Below are positions 1 through 7,344 of a stretch of DNA of 10,385 nt, piece after piece. The notes under the pieces are model-generated. The model was given only the letters and a program-made list of their open reading frames with translations. It ran no database searches and was not told the origin of the DNA. How positions within the stretch are numbered: the first letter of the stretch is position 1; every line of letters starts with the position of its first letter. This DNA is from UBA3071 sp965369635 (GTDB lineage Bacteria; Chloroflexota; Anaerolineae; UBA3071). The position numbers and the translations under genes were made by a program. The stretch covers positions 1-10,385 of the forward strand of contig CBDURC010000107.1 in NCBI GenBank assembly GCA_965369635.1, given 5' to 3'.

Positions 1-1726
1 CTCCAGAGGCCACGCAGTAGGTGGCGATGGAGATGGCCTTCTCGCTCATCCACTCGGACGCCATACCCACGGCGGGGAGGTCGGAGATATCCTCGCCCAG
101 GCCGCCCTCGGTCGCCATCTGCGAGAGGATGGTCAGGATGCGGGAGTTGTCCACGCAGGAACCCATGTGGAGCACCGGCGGAATGCCGACTGTCTCGCAG
201 ACCTCACGCAGGCCAGGGCCAGCTAACTCTAACGCCGTTTCGGGGGTCATGTAACCCGCTTTCGCCGCGGCAATGGCCGCACAGCCGGTCTCGACCACCA
301 GGACGTCGTTCTTGATGAATTCTTCCACCACATAGTTGTGGATACTGTCATGGCAGACGCGGGCGTTGTTGCAACCGATGTTGGCGACCACGCCCCTGAT
401 GCGCCCGACCATAATGGCGTCGTTGAGCGGACGCAGAGAGCCGCGATAGAAACCGCCCAGTGCGTAGTTTATGTACTCGTGGGAAAAGCCAGGTACCATA
501 GGGCTTTGGATGTCCGAGGGGATTCTCGTCTCTCCTCGCTCAGGGTAGCGATCAATCGCCCGGCGGACGATCTCCTTGGCGATCTCCAGCGCGTTCCGCT
601 CGTCGAACTCGATGTGGGTCGCGCCCTTGATCTTGACCTTGGGCGAGGTGGTGATCAGTTCGGTGTGGAACTGGTCCGCCACGGGCGCCAGTCCCTGGAA
701 GATGCACTGAATATCCACCACCATGGCCTCGACCGCGCCGGTGAGGATTGCTAGCTCCTGCTGCAAAAAGTTACCCGCCAGAGGCACGCCCTGCCGCATC
801 AGCGCCTCGTTGGCTGTGCAGCAGATGCCGGCCAGGTTGATGCCGTTGGCCCCCTTGCTCTTGGCGTACTCGAGGATCTCGGGATCAAACGACGCCGCTA
901 TGATCATCTCTGAAAGGGTCGGTTCGTGGCCGTGGATGATGATGTTGACCATGTCCTCGCTCAGCACGCCCAGGTTGGCCGCGCTCTGCACCGGGGCCGG
1001 CGTACCAAAGAGCACGTCCGAGAGGTCCGTGCCGATCATGGAACCGCCCCAGCCATCGCCCAGCGCGCAGCGCAGCGATTGGTCCAGGATGTGTTCGGCG
1101 TCCTGGTCGTTGCCCATGTGTGTGCGATGCATCAGTTCCACGACTTCGCGATCAATGCTGCGCGGTTCGATATTTTGCTCGCGCCAGATCTGCTGCCGCT
1201 TGGCCGGCGCTCGCTTCAAGTTCTTGACGTTTCCGTGGACCTTGCCGAACTCTCCCAGAGCAGCTATCGCTACGTCCCGCGCCACGTCCTCTATGGATCG
1301 CTCCTGCCCGGTCTCGTCTGTGACCGGTACGTCCAGGTAGCCGGCCATCTCAAACAACTTGAAGGCGTCTTTGACCCCATAGTCGGGCGCGTGCCCCTCT
1401 ACCGCTGCCAGCAGTGTGTACGCCTGCCCCCGTCCGTGGTCGGAGTGGGCGGATGCGCCCGCGCACACCATGCGAGCAAAATTGCGGGCCGCCACGGTGT
1501 CCACCGTCGCTCCGCACACGCCAATCTCGACCTTGCCGACCAACCGGCATGGCCCCATCGAACAGTTCTTGCAGCACAAGCCATCGGCCCCGATGGGACA
1601 CGGTTTGATGTTGTCCACCCGCGAGAAGCAGGTATCTATCCCCTCCTGACAGGCATATTCTATCAGTCCGATAGTCGCTCGATCTTGACTCAACTCTTCC
1701 GGTGTTCGCGCTTTCTTTTTTGCCAT
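1..1726 (-). CDS. cooS: Anaerobic Ni-Fe carbon monoxide dehydrogenase, catalytic subunit (3' end outside window)
   Basis: CooS interconverts CO and CO2 with a Ni-Fe-S cluster; beside fhs it probably serves the Wood-Ljungdahl pathway. The frame stays open for 575 codons to the window edge; the family is about 630-640 residues, so roughly the last 60 are missing. N-terminal cysteines C43 and C51 match the D-cluster ligands, and C52, C55, C60 and C71 the B-cluster. C-cluster ligands are all present: H265 (IIIHGHEP), C302/C303 (GICCTANE), C341 (DIQCIF), C452 (IGCNN), C482 (VETGC) and C524 (HMGSCVDNSR). K563 (SEKA) matches the catalytic lysine. The ATG at 1726 is preferred over one at 1733, which is in another frame; it gives MAKKKARTPEEL and has AGGAGG nine bases upstream. 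The gene starts 13 bases after the HMA-like gene, so it is probably translationally coupled. No frameshift or lost ligand was seen. Without the C-terminus and neighbours, the CODH clade (monofunctional or ACS-linked) cannot be settled. Confidence 0.96.
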   Translation of the reverse strand, partial: MAKKKARTPEELSQDRATIGLIEYACQEGIDTCFSRVDNIKPCPIGADGLCCKNCSMGPCRLVGKVEIGVCGATVDTVAARNFARMVCAGASAHSDHGRGQAYTLLAAVEGHAPDYGVKDAFKLFEMAGYLDVPVTDETGQERSIEDVARDVAIAALGEFGKVHGNVKNLKRAPAKRQQIWREQNIEPRSIDREVVELMHRTHMGNDQDAEHILDQSLRCALGDGWGGSMIGTDLSDVLFGTPAPVQSAANLGVLSEDMVNIIIHGHEPTLSEMIIAASFDPEILEYAKSKGANGINLAGICCTANEALMRQGVPLAGNFLQQELAILTGAVEAMVVDIQCIFQGLAPVADQFHTELITTSPKVKIKGATHIEFDERNALEIAKEIVRRAIDRYPERGETRIPSDIQSPMVPGFSHEYINYALGGFYRGSLRPLNDAIMVGRIRGVVANIGCNNARVCHDSIHNYVVEEFIKNDVLVVETGCAAIAAAKAGYMTPETALELAGPGLREVCETVGIPPVLHMGSCVDNSRILTILSQMATEGGLGEDISDLPAVGMASEWMSEKAISIATYCVASG

Positions 1727-1734
1727 ATTCCATA

Positions 1735-1741
1735 ACCTCCT
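1735..1741 (-). promoter_or_regulatory. Shine-Dalgarno of cooS touching the upstream stop codon
   Basis: Read on the minus strand this is AGGAGGT. The upstream gene's TAG stop (1742-1740) shares its last two bases with the start of this motif. It sits nine bases before the ATG at 1726 but only about two before the out-of-frame ATG at 1733, which decides the start of cooS. The overlap implies that ribosomes ending the HMA-like gene can re-initiate on cooS. Confidence 0.8.
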
Positions 1742-2075
1742 AGTACCGCCGGAACTCGCCCGACATCTCCAGATCGACCATATTGGTCTCGGTCATCCGC
1801 AAGCTCATATCCGCCCATTGCGGGTCACGGCGCAACCTGGTCGCTTGAGCGATCATTGGAACCTCGCCCTTGCCCACCGGGTAACCGGCCTCAGCCAGCG
1901 CCTTCTCCATGGTCGCCTGGCTCGTCTTTGTGCCGTTGTAGGTAACCAGGACCTGCTTCCAACCCGAACTGGCAAACACCTGTTCTACCCCTTCCAGATT
2001 GACCAGTGCGTCACGAACCTTGAGGACGTGATGGTCGGCCCAGAGGAGGGGAATATCCAGTACCACCTTCTTCAT
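1740..2075 (-). CDS. Small HMA-like (ferredoxin-fold) protein without CXXC, between fhs and cooS
   Basis: 111 residues with no signal peptide or membrane segment. Residues 1-67 follow the beta-alpha-beta-beta-alpha-beta pattern of heavy-metal-associated domains: strand KKVVLDIPL, helix VLKVRDALVNLEGV, strands QVFASSGW and QVLVTYNG, helix ATMEKALAEAGYPV. In HMA domains a CXXC loop precedes helix 1; aligning on helix 1 places A13 and H16 at the two cysteine positions (loop W-A-D-H-H), so the usual thiol site is absent and two histidines (H15, H16) stand there. The last 40 residues (about 70-111) are charged and resemble nothing I recognise. The start has GGAGG six bases upstream. It lies 115 bases after fhs and 13 before cooS. 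A role in nickel or other metal handling for CooS is a guess from position and fold; a structural or regulatory ACT/HMA-like role is equally open. Confidence 0.85.
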   Translation of the reverse strand: MKKVVLDIPLLWADHHVLKVRDALVNLEGVEQVFASSGWKQVLVTYNGTKTSQATMEKALAEAGYPVGKGEVPMIAQATRLRRDPQWADMSLRMTETNMVDLEMSGEFRRY

Positions 2076-2097
2076 GCGTAACCTCCGTTACCAATAC

Positions 2098-2187
2098 CTA
2101 GGTAGATTGGTGGATTGGCAGATTGGCCACTGCGACCGACCAGGAACCCACCAATCTGCCAATTTCCCAATACACCAGTCTATCAAA
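2098..2187. repeat. Two inverted groups of 8-bp tandem repeats (ATTGGNNN) between fhs and the HMA-like gene
   Basis: Left group 2098-2129 reads in 8-base steps CTAGGTAG, ATTGGTGG, ATTGGCAG, ATTGGCCA. Right group 2148-2187 reads CCACCAAT, CTGCCAAT, TTCCCAAT, ACACCAGT, CTATCAAA, which are the same kind of units on the opposite strand. As a result 2114-2126 and 2151-2163 are perfect 13-base inverted arms around a 24-base loop, with an outer ATTGG/CCAAT pair at 2106-2110 and 2167-2171. The array nearly fills the gap between the two genes and so would sit inside the operon transcript. There is no T-run after the stem on the minus strand, so it is not a standard terminator. Confidence 0.8.
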
Positions 2188-2190
2188 CAA

Positions 2191-3978
<1,788 letters not shown>

Positions 3979-4083
3979 CAGTTCCTCCTTGGGTGAAGTG
4001 ATGGTTATGATTATGGTGAATGTTCATCGCTGCAAGAACAACGATGGAAGACCACGCGAACGGACAGCTTTGCGCATCACCCC

Positions 4084-4112
4084 ATTATAGCTACGCAGAC
4101 AGCCGCTGACTA
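4084..4112 (-). promoter_or_regulatory. Probable sigma70-type promoter for the fhs operon
   Basis: On the minus strand a perfect -10 hexamer TATAAT occupies 4089-4084. Seventeen bases upstream is TAGTCA (4112-4107), a 4/6 match to TTGACA. Transcription would begin near 4077, leaving a leader of about 100 nt before the fhs ATG. It is the best-looking promoter upstream of fhs; the -35 is weak, so an activator or extended contacts may matter. Confidence 0.5.
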
Positions 4113-4495
4113 TGACCTGCGTCATTCATCCTTTTCTGCCCGCTACGGCACAGTGTGATCCCGCAGTTCGTCCAGAACATACAGCATCCCACTCCAGATG
4201 GCCCTGCCCCCTCGTCGCCAATGAACAGGAAAACGGCGGCCGCGTACTCCTCGCCACGGCCTGTGGAGAAGGCGACGTGCAGAGGTGGGTGCGGTCTGGG
4301 CCAACAAGCCCGGGCCGACGAGAGCAACACATGGACGAAACCCTGAACGTCTCCGGCAGAGGGATGTGAAGCCCAACGCAAGCGTCAACCAGTATACCAT
4401 AAGGCGCAACAGTGAACAAGTGCGCCCCACCGTCCTGGCAAATGGGGTGCAACCATCTCTTGGAAGAAGTGCGCTGCAAATAGTGTCACCCGTAG

Positions 4496-4512
4496 TTGGC
4501 AGAAGCAGCCAA
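4496..4512. promoter_or_regulatory. Candidate operator: inverted repeat overlapping the -35 hexamer
   Basis: TTGGC (4496-4500) and GCCAA (4508-4512) are perfect 5-base inverted arms with a 7-base spacer. The left arm is the -35 element, so a dimeric repressor bound here would block RNA polymerase. Five-base arms can occur by chance and no regulator gene is in view, so this is a weak call. Confidence 0.3.
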
Positions 4513-4524
4513 ATCTGCTATAAT
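4496..4524 (+). promoter_or_regulatory. Strong sigma70-type promoter for the stalk-protein/glycosyltransferase operon
   Basis: TTGGCA (4496-4501), an exact 17-base spacer, and a perfect TATAAT (4519-4524). Transcription would start near 4531, about 135 bases before the GTG at 4667. It points toward the plus-strand operon and is the clearest promoter in the window. Confidence 0.7.
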
Positions 4525-4573
4525 GTCGCCCATCCGATAGGGTCAGAGGCTCGCAGTCTCGACTGTTGAGAAT

Positions 4574-4642
4574 GCAGGTTCTATCCCACGGTCTGCGAAC
4601 TCGAAAAACCCCAACCTGCGACCTTCGAACCATGATCGCAGG
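4574..4642 (+). promoter_or_regulatory. Leader region with two mutually exclusive hairpins
   Basis: The central segment AACCTGCGA (4613-4621) can pair upstream with GCAGGTT (4574-4580, 7 bp with 4613-4619) or downstream with TCGCAGG (4636-4642, 7 bp with 4615-4621, 14-base loop). Both helices use 4615-4619, so they exclude each other. The downstream hairpin ends 13 bases before the Shine-Dalgarno of the next gene. An alternative-structure control element is possible but untested; both stems are short. Confidence 0.3.
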
Positions 4643-4666
4643 CAGTCCAAGGACGAGGAGGAAAAC

Positions 4667-4981
4667 GTGAAGCGGCAAACTCTATCCCCCGCCATACGGT
4701 CCAGGCTTGTTCTGCTGGTGCTGGCTTGTGTGGCCTTGCTTCTTGTCATCAGCTTGGGACAAAGCGACGTTGGAGCGGCGGCCTTGAGCCTGTTCCAGTC
4801 GCCGGCATCCCCGGTGGCGACTCCACCCGAGCAGCCTGCTGCTGCACCCGCCGAGACGGCCAGCGTCGAGCCGCTGCCGCCCAGTGCCACCGGACGGTCC
4901 ATCCCAACGTGGGTCATAATCGTCGTCGCGGTGGTAGTCATTGCGTTGGTCGTAGGCTTCCTCCTGCTCCGGGGCCGCTAG
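4667..4981 (+). CDS. Small secreted/membrane-anchored Pro/Ala-rich protein (stalk protein 1)
   Basis: 104 residues from a GTG start; AGGAGG at 4656-4661 is five bases upstream and fixes it. Residues 1-13 are basic, 14-30 form a hydrophobic signal/anchor segment, and GAAA at 36-39 resembles a signal peptidase site. Residues 43-78 are a Pro/Ala/Glu-rich linker, and 82-101 form a second transmembrane segment ending in LRGR, so the linker should lie outside the membrane with the C-terminus in the cytoplasm. The motif LFQS (42-45) recurs at the same place in the next gene (41-44), and both share this two-anchor layout, so they are probably paralogues. It follows the strong promoter directly and is likely the first gene of the operon running to the M28 peptidase. 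No family or enzymatic function is recognised. Confidence 0.8.
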   Translation: MKRQTLSPAIRSRLVLLVLACVALLLVISLGQSDVGAAALSLFQSPASPVATPPEQPAAAPAETASVEPLPPSATGRSIPTWVIIVVAVVVIALVVGFLLLRGR

Positions 4982-5057
4982 CGCGCAAACCCCCGTACCA
5001 TCCCATACCCACAGTCGTCAGGGGAAACCCAGCGCCCGCCCTGGACTGCGGGTAAGA

Positions 5058-5077
5058 GTGAGTATGAGTGAGTATGA
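5058..5077 (+). repeat. Two perfect copies of a 10-bp unit (GTGAGTATGA)
   Basis: Copies at 5058-5067 and 5068-5077 are identical. They lie just before the second stalk-protein gene and create several GTG and ATG triplets that can mislead start prediction. The unit length differs from the 7- and 8-base arrays elsewhere in the window. Confidence 0.7.
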
Positions 5078-5088
5078 GAATGGAGCAG

Positions 5089-5094
5089 AAAGGA
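5089..5094 (+). promoter_or_regulatory. Shine-Dalgarno deciding the start of stalk protein 2
   Basis: AAAGGA lies six bases before the GTG at 5101. The upstream in-frame starts (GTG 5068, ATG 5074, ATG 5080) lie in or next to the tandem repeat and have no comparable motif at good spacing. The first stalk gene also uses GTG, which supports this choice. Confidence 0.55.
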
Positions 5095-5100
5095 CTAATC

Positions 5101-5808
5101 GTGAACCGATCTCTCAGAGCGTTGTGGAGCTCGCTGCGTCCGCTGGTGCTGCTACTGACCATCAGCGTCCTGATCGTCGCCCTGCTGCCGAGCGGGGCCA
5201 TTCCCGCTGCCGCTCGCCATCTCTTCCAATCATCGGTGGAAACACCCACATCCGATTCTCCGCTACCTACACCGACACCACAGCCACCAACGCAGGAACC
5301 GCCGACTCCGACGCCAGAACCGCCAACACCAACGCTGGAGCCGCCAACAGCGACGCTGGAGCCGCCAACGGCGACGCCAGAGGTGCCGTTACCTACGCCA
5401 GAACCAGCGACGGCGACGCCAGAGCCTGCACCGCCCGAAGCCACGCCGACCACGGAGGAGACAGCGCCTGAGCCAACCGCACCGCCTGAGCAACCTCCAG
5501 AAGCCACGCCGACCGGCGAGACCATCCATCTGCCGGCGGTGGAGAGCGGTGGCGAGCAGCCTGCGGAGCCAGCACCTGAGGCCGAGCAGCCACCCGCCCC
5601 AGCGGAAGCTGAACAGCCACCTGAAGCGCCACCGGAGGCCCCTGCTCCGGTTGAAGAAAGCGACGAGGCCAATCTGGCGCGCCTGATTGATGGTCTGGCT
5701 GTGCTTCTCAGCTACGGCTGGCTGGCTTGCGGCGTGCTGCTGCTGCTGGCCGTTCCCCTCGGCTTCTTCCTGTTCAACCGATGGGGCCAGCGCCGCCGCC
5801 AAGCGTAA
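5101..5808 (+). CDS. Membrane-anchored Thr/Pro-rich stalk protein (stalk protein 2)
   Basis: 235 residues from the GTG at 5101; 246 if GTG 5068 is used. Residues 14-30 are a hydrophobic signal/anchor segment, followed by IPAAARHLFQS at 34-44, parallel to the GAAALSLFQS stretch of the preceding gene. Residues 45-185 form a long low-complexity stalk built from units such as PPTPTPE, PPTPTLE and PPTATLE, with about two dozen threonines, shifting to Glu/Pro/Ala-rich sequence. A C-terminal transmembrane segment (about 205-225) ends in the basic tail RWGQRRRQA. The stalk should project outside the membrane as a rigid spacer and is a plausible acceptor for O-glycosylation, given that the next gene encodes a GT-C glycosyltransferase 11 bases downstream (inference). 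No globular domain or known family is visible. Internal repetition makes this gene prone to length variation. Confidence 0.8.
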   Translation: MNRSLRALWSSLRPLVLLLTISVLIVALLPSGAIPAAARHLFQSSVETPTSDSPLPTPTPQPPTQEPPTPTPEPPTPTLEPPTATLEPPTATPEVPLPTPEPATATPEPAPPEATPTTEETAPEPTAPPEQPPEATPTGETIHLPAVESGGEQPAEPAPEAEQPPAPAEAEQPPEAPPEAPAPVEESDEANLARLIDGLAVLLSYGWLACGVLLLLAVPLGFFLFNRWGQRRRQA

Positions 5809-5819
5809 CCGGAGGAGCG

Positions 5820-7334
5820 ATGGACAGCAAGGCCAGGGTGCGGCGAGTAGCCTGTCTCACGTTTCTCCTCGTCTTCCTGGCCTTTGCCGTCCGCGCCTAC
5901 CGCCTCGACTTCCAGAGCCTGTGGCGGGACGAGGTGGACGCGCTGCGCTTCGCCACCCGGCCGCCTGCCGCGCTGCTGGCCACCTTCCGCCAACCCGGCG
6001 AGAACGGCCCACTCTACTTCTTGCTGCTGCGCGGCTGGCTGGCGCTCTGCGGCAACAGCGAGTTCTCGCTGCGCTACCTCTCCCTGCTGGCCGGCACACT
6101 GACTGTGGCGCTGACCGCCGCGTTGGGACGGCGACTTGTCGGCACGTGGGCCGCGCTGCTGGGAGCGCTGTTCGTCGCCACCTCCCCCTACCTGATATGG
6201 TATAGTCAGGAAGGAAAGATGTACGCGCTGGTGGTGAGCCTGGTGCTGGCGGCGCTGTGGGCTTTCTGGAGCGCGCTGACGCGGGGCGGATGGGGCCGAT
6301 GGGCGCTCTGCTGGCTGCTGACCACCCTGGCCATCTACGTGCACCTGCTGGCCGTGCTCCTCATCCTGGTGGAAGTCGCCTGGTTCCTCATCGCCTGCAT
6401 CGCCCGGCCCCGCAGCCGCCAACAGATCGTGCCCATGCTGCTGATGCTGTCCATGCTGACGCTGCCCTACCTGCCCATGATTCGCTGGCAGATCAAGCTG
6501 TGGCAGCGCCCAACATTTCAAACCGGACATCCCTTCGTGCCCCTGGCGACGATGCTCACCACACTGCTGTGGGGTCTCAGCCGCGGCGTGCAAAGCAATC
6601 CTTTCCTCTGGACGCTGATCCCTTTCCTCTTCTTGCTGCTCACAGGCATCGTGCTCTCATGGAGGGAGGGAAGAGATGCGTCTGACGAGGCTGAAGGACC
6701 TGTGCATTCGTCATTCGTCATCCGTCATCCGTCATCGGCCATTGGGCATTGGTCATTGATCAGTTGGCTGGCTTTGCCTGTCCTAGGCATCTACTTGGTT
6801 TCACTCCACAAGCCCCTCTTCACCGACCGCTATCTCATCTGGATCGCTCCCGCCTTCTACTTGCTGCTGGCTGCGGGACTGATGGCTGTCTGGCACCGCT
6901 GGCGGCCACTGGCCATCCTCCTGCTGGCGCTGATCGTGCCACTCAACCTGCAGGCGGCCTGGGGTCAGGCCCATACGAACATCAAGTCCGATTTTCGCAG
7001 CGTTGTCGCTTATGTCGAGCAACGCCGCGCTGCCGACGAACCACTCCTCTTCCTCATGCCCTACGCCCGCCACACCTACGCTTACTACGCCGACGATCCC
7101 ACACCCCAGACCGAGGCACCCTACACCAACTCCGGGGCCACAGAGAGTGACGTGGACGCTGAGCTCTCTCGGCTCACACGCGGTCACTCTGCCATCTGGC
7201 TCATCGCCTCGGAAGTTGAGATGTGGGATCGCCGCGGCCTCGTGGCTGCCTGGCTGGAAGCCCGCGGGACCCTGACCGACGAGGCCGAATTCGCCCGCGC
7301 ACACGTGGCCCGATACGAATTTCCCACGCCCTGA
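5820..7334 (+). CDS. Polytopic GT-C glycosyltransferase (GT39/RgtA-D-like)
   Basis: 504 residues. The ATG at 5820 has GGAGGAG at 5811-5817 and follows the previous stop by 11 bases; the frame stays open upstream but only as overlap with that gene. Residues 10-380 form many hydrophobic helices. The first extracytoplasmic loop carries LWRDEVDAL with the acidic pair D37-E38, the usual GT-C position for the catalytic/metal acidic motif, and ENGPLYFLLLRGW and SPYLIWYSQEGKMYAL (about 122-137) are typical of the family. Residues from about 386 form a soluble extracytoplasmic domain. Such enzymes use polyprenyl-phosphate sugars to glycosylate proteins, lipids or glycans outside the membrane; the acceptor here is unknown, though the Thr/Pro-rich neighbour is a candidate. 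Oddity: codons 296-314 are made of a 7-bp tandem repeat in a loop between helices. The stop TGA is the first part of TGAGGAG, the Shine-Dalgarno of the next gene. Confidence 0.88.
   Translation: MDSKARVRRVACLTFLLVFLAFAVRAYRLDFQSLWRDEVDALRFATRPPAALLATFRQPGENGPLYFLLLRGWLALCGNSEFSLRYLSLLAGTLTVALTAALGRRLVGTWAALLGALFVATSPYLIWYSQEGKMYALVVSLVLAALWAFWSALTRGGWGRWALCWLLTTLAIYVHLLAVLLILVEVAWFLIACIARPRSRQQIVPMLLMLSMLTLPYLPMIRWQIKLWQRPTFQTGHPFVPLATMLTTLLWGLSRGVQSNPFLWTLIPFLFLLLTGIVLSWREGRDASDEAEGPVHSSFVIRHPSSAIGHWSLISWLALPVLGIYLVSLHKPLFTDRYLIWIAPAFYLLLAAGLMAVWHRWRPLAILLLALIVPLNLQAAWGQAHTNIKSDFRSVVAYVEQRRAADEPLLFLMPYARHTYAYYADDPTPQTEAPYTNSGATESDVDAELSRLTRGHSAIWLIASEVEMWDRRGLVAAWLEARGTLTDEAEFARAHVARYEFPTP
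6705..6760 (+). repeat. Eight copies of a degenerate 7-bp repeat (CATTCGT type) inside the glycosyltransferase gene
   Basis: Steps of seven bases read CATTCGT, CATTCGT, CATCCGT, CATCCGT, CATCGGC, CATTGGG, CATTGGT, CATTGAT. Because three units make 21 bases, they are read as a 7-residue periodic peptide (HSSFVIR, HPSSAIG, HWSLI). The array lies in a hydrophilic loop between membrane helices and keeps the frame open. Its 56 bases are not a multiple of three, so it did not enter as a simple in-frame block without compensating change. It resembles the short tandemly repeated repetitive (STRR) elements described from cyanobacteria; related runs seem familiar to me from Chloroflexota. Confidence 0.9.
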
Positions 7335-7344
7335 GGAGTTCAAC

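Larger units (their letters stand above)
3979..4666. other. Divergent intergenic region of about 690 bp, no convincing gene
   Basis: The region separates fhs (minus) from the stalk-protein operon (plus). It contains the two probable promoters and the leader listed separately. Overlapping open frames of 60-117 codons exist between about 4091 and 4480 in several frames and on both strands, but none has a convincing Shine-Dalgarno plus a recognisable protein family, and their translations look like random GC-rich composition. A decayed gene cannot be excluded. No tRNA or known riboswitch pattern was recognised. Confidence 0.6.

Noticed and set aside
1350..1733. Minus-strand 127-codon frame starting MEYGKKES
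   Set aside because: It is out of frame with cooS and its ATG lies only about two bases after the Shine-Dalgarno; the cooS ATG at 1726 is properly spaced.
926..1735. Plus-strand open frame of 269 codons
   Set aside because: Antisense to cooS; all CODH ligand motifs read on the minus strand in one uninterrupted frame.
2114..2163. Rho-independent terminator after fhs
   Set aside because: A 13-bp stem exists, but the loop is 24 bases and no T-run follows on the minus strand; the arms belong to a wider octamer repeat.
4391..4419. Minus-strand promoter TTGTTC-17-TATACT
   Set aside because: The -35 matches only 3 of 6 bases and the element would transcribe a region with no convincing gene; kept only as a remote alternative for fhs.
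4091..4480. Overlapping short frames of 60-117 codons on both strands
   Set aside because: No Shine-Dalgarno with a good start, no family pattern, and mutually overlapping frames of similar quality.
5068..5100. Longer N-terminus for stalk protein 2 (GTG 5068, ATG 5074 or ATG 5080)
   Set aside because: These starts fall in or beside a tandem repeat and lack a well-placed Shine-Dalgarno, whereas GTG 5101 has one and mirrors the paralogue upstream.
5727..5819. N-terminal extension of the glycosyltransferase
   Set aside because: It overlaps the end of the preceding gene, and the ATG at 5820 has GGAGGAG directly upstream and begins a typical basic-then-hydrophobic N-terminus.
6705..6760. CRISPR-like array
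   Set aside because: The units are contiguous 7-mers without spacers.
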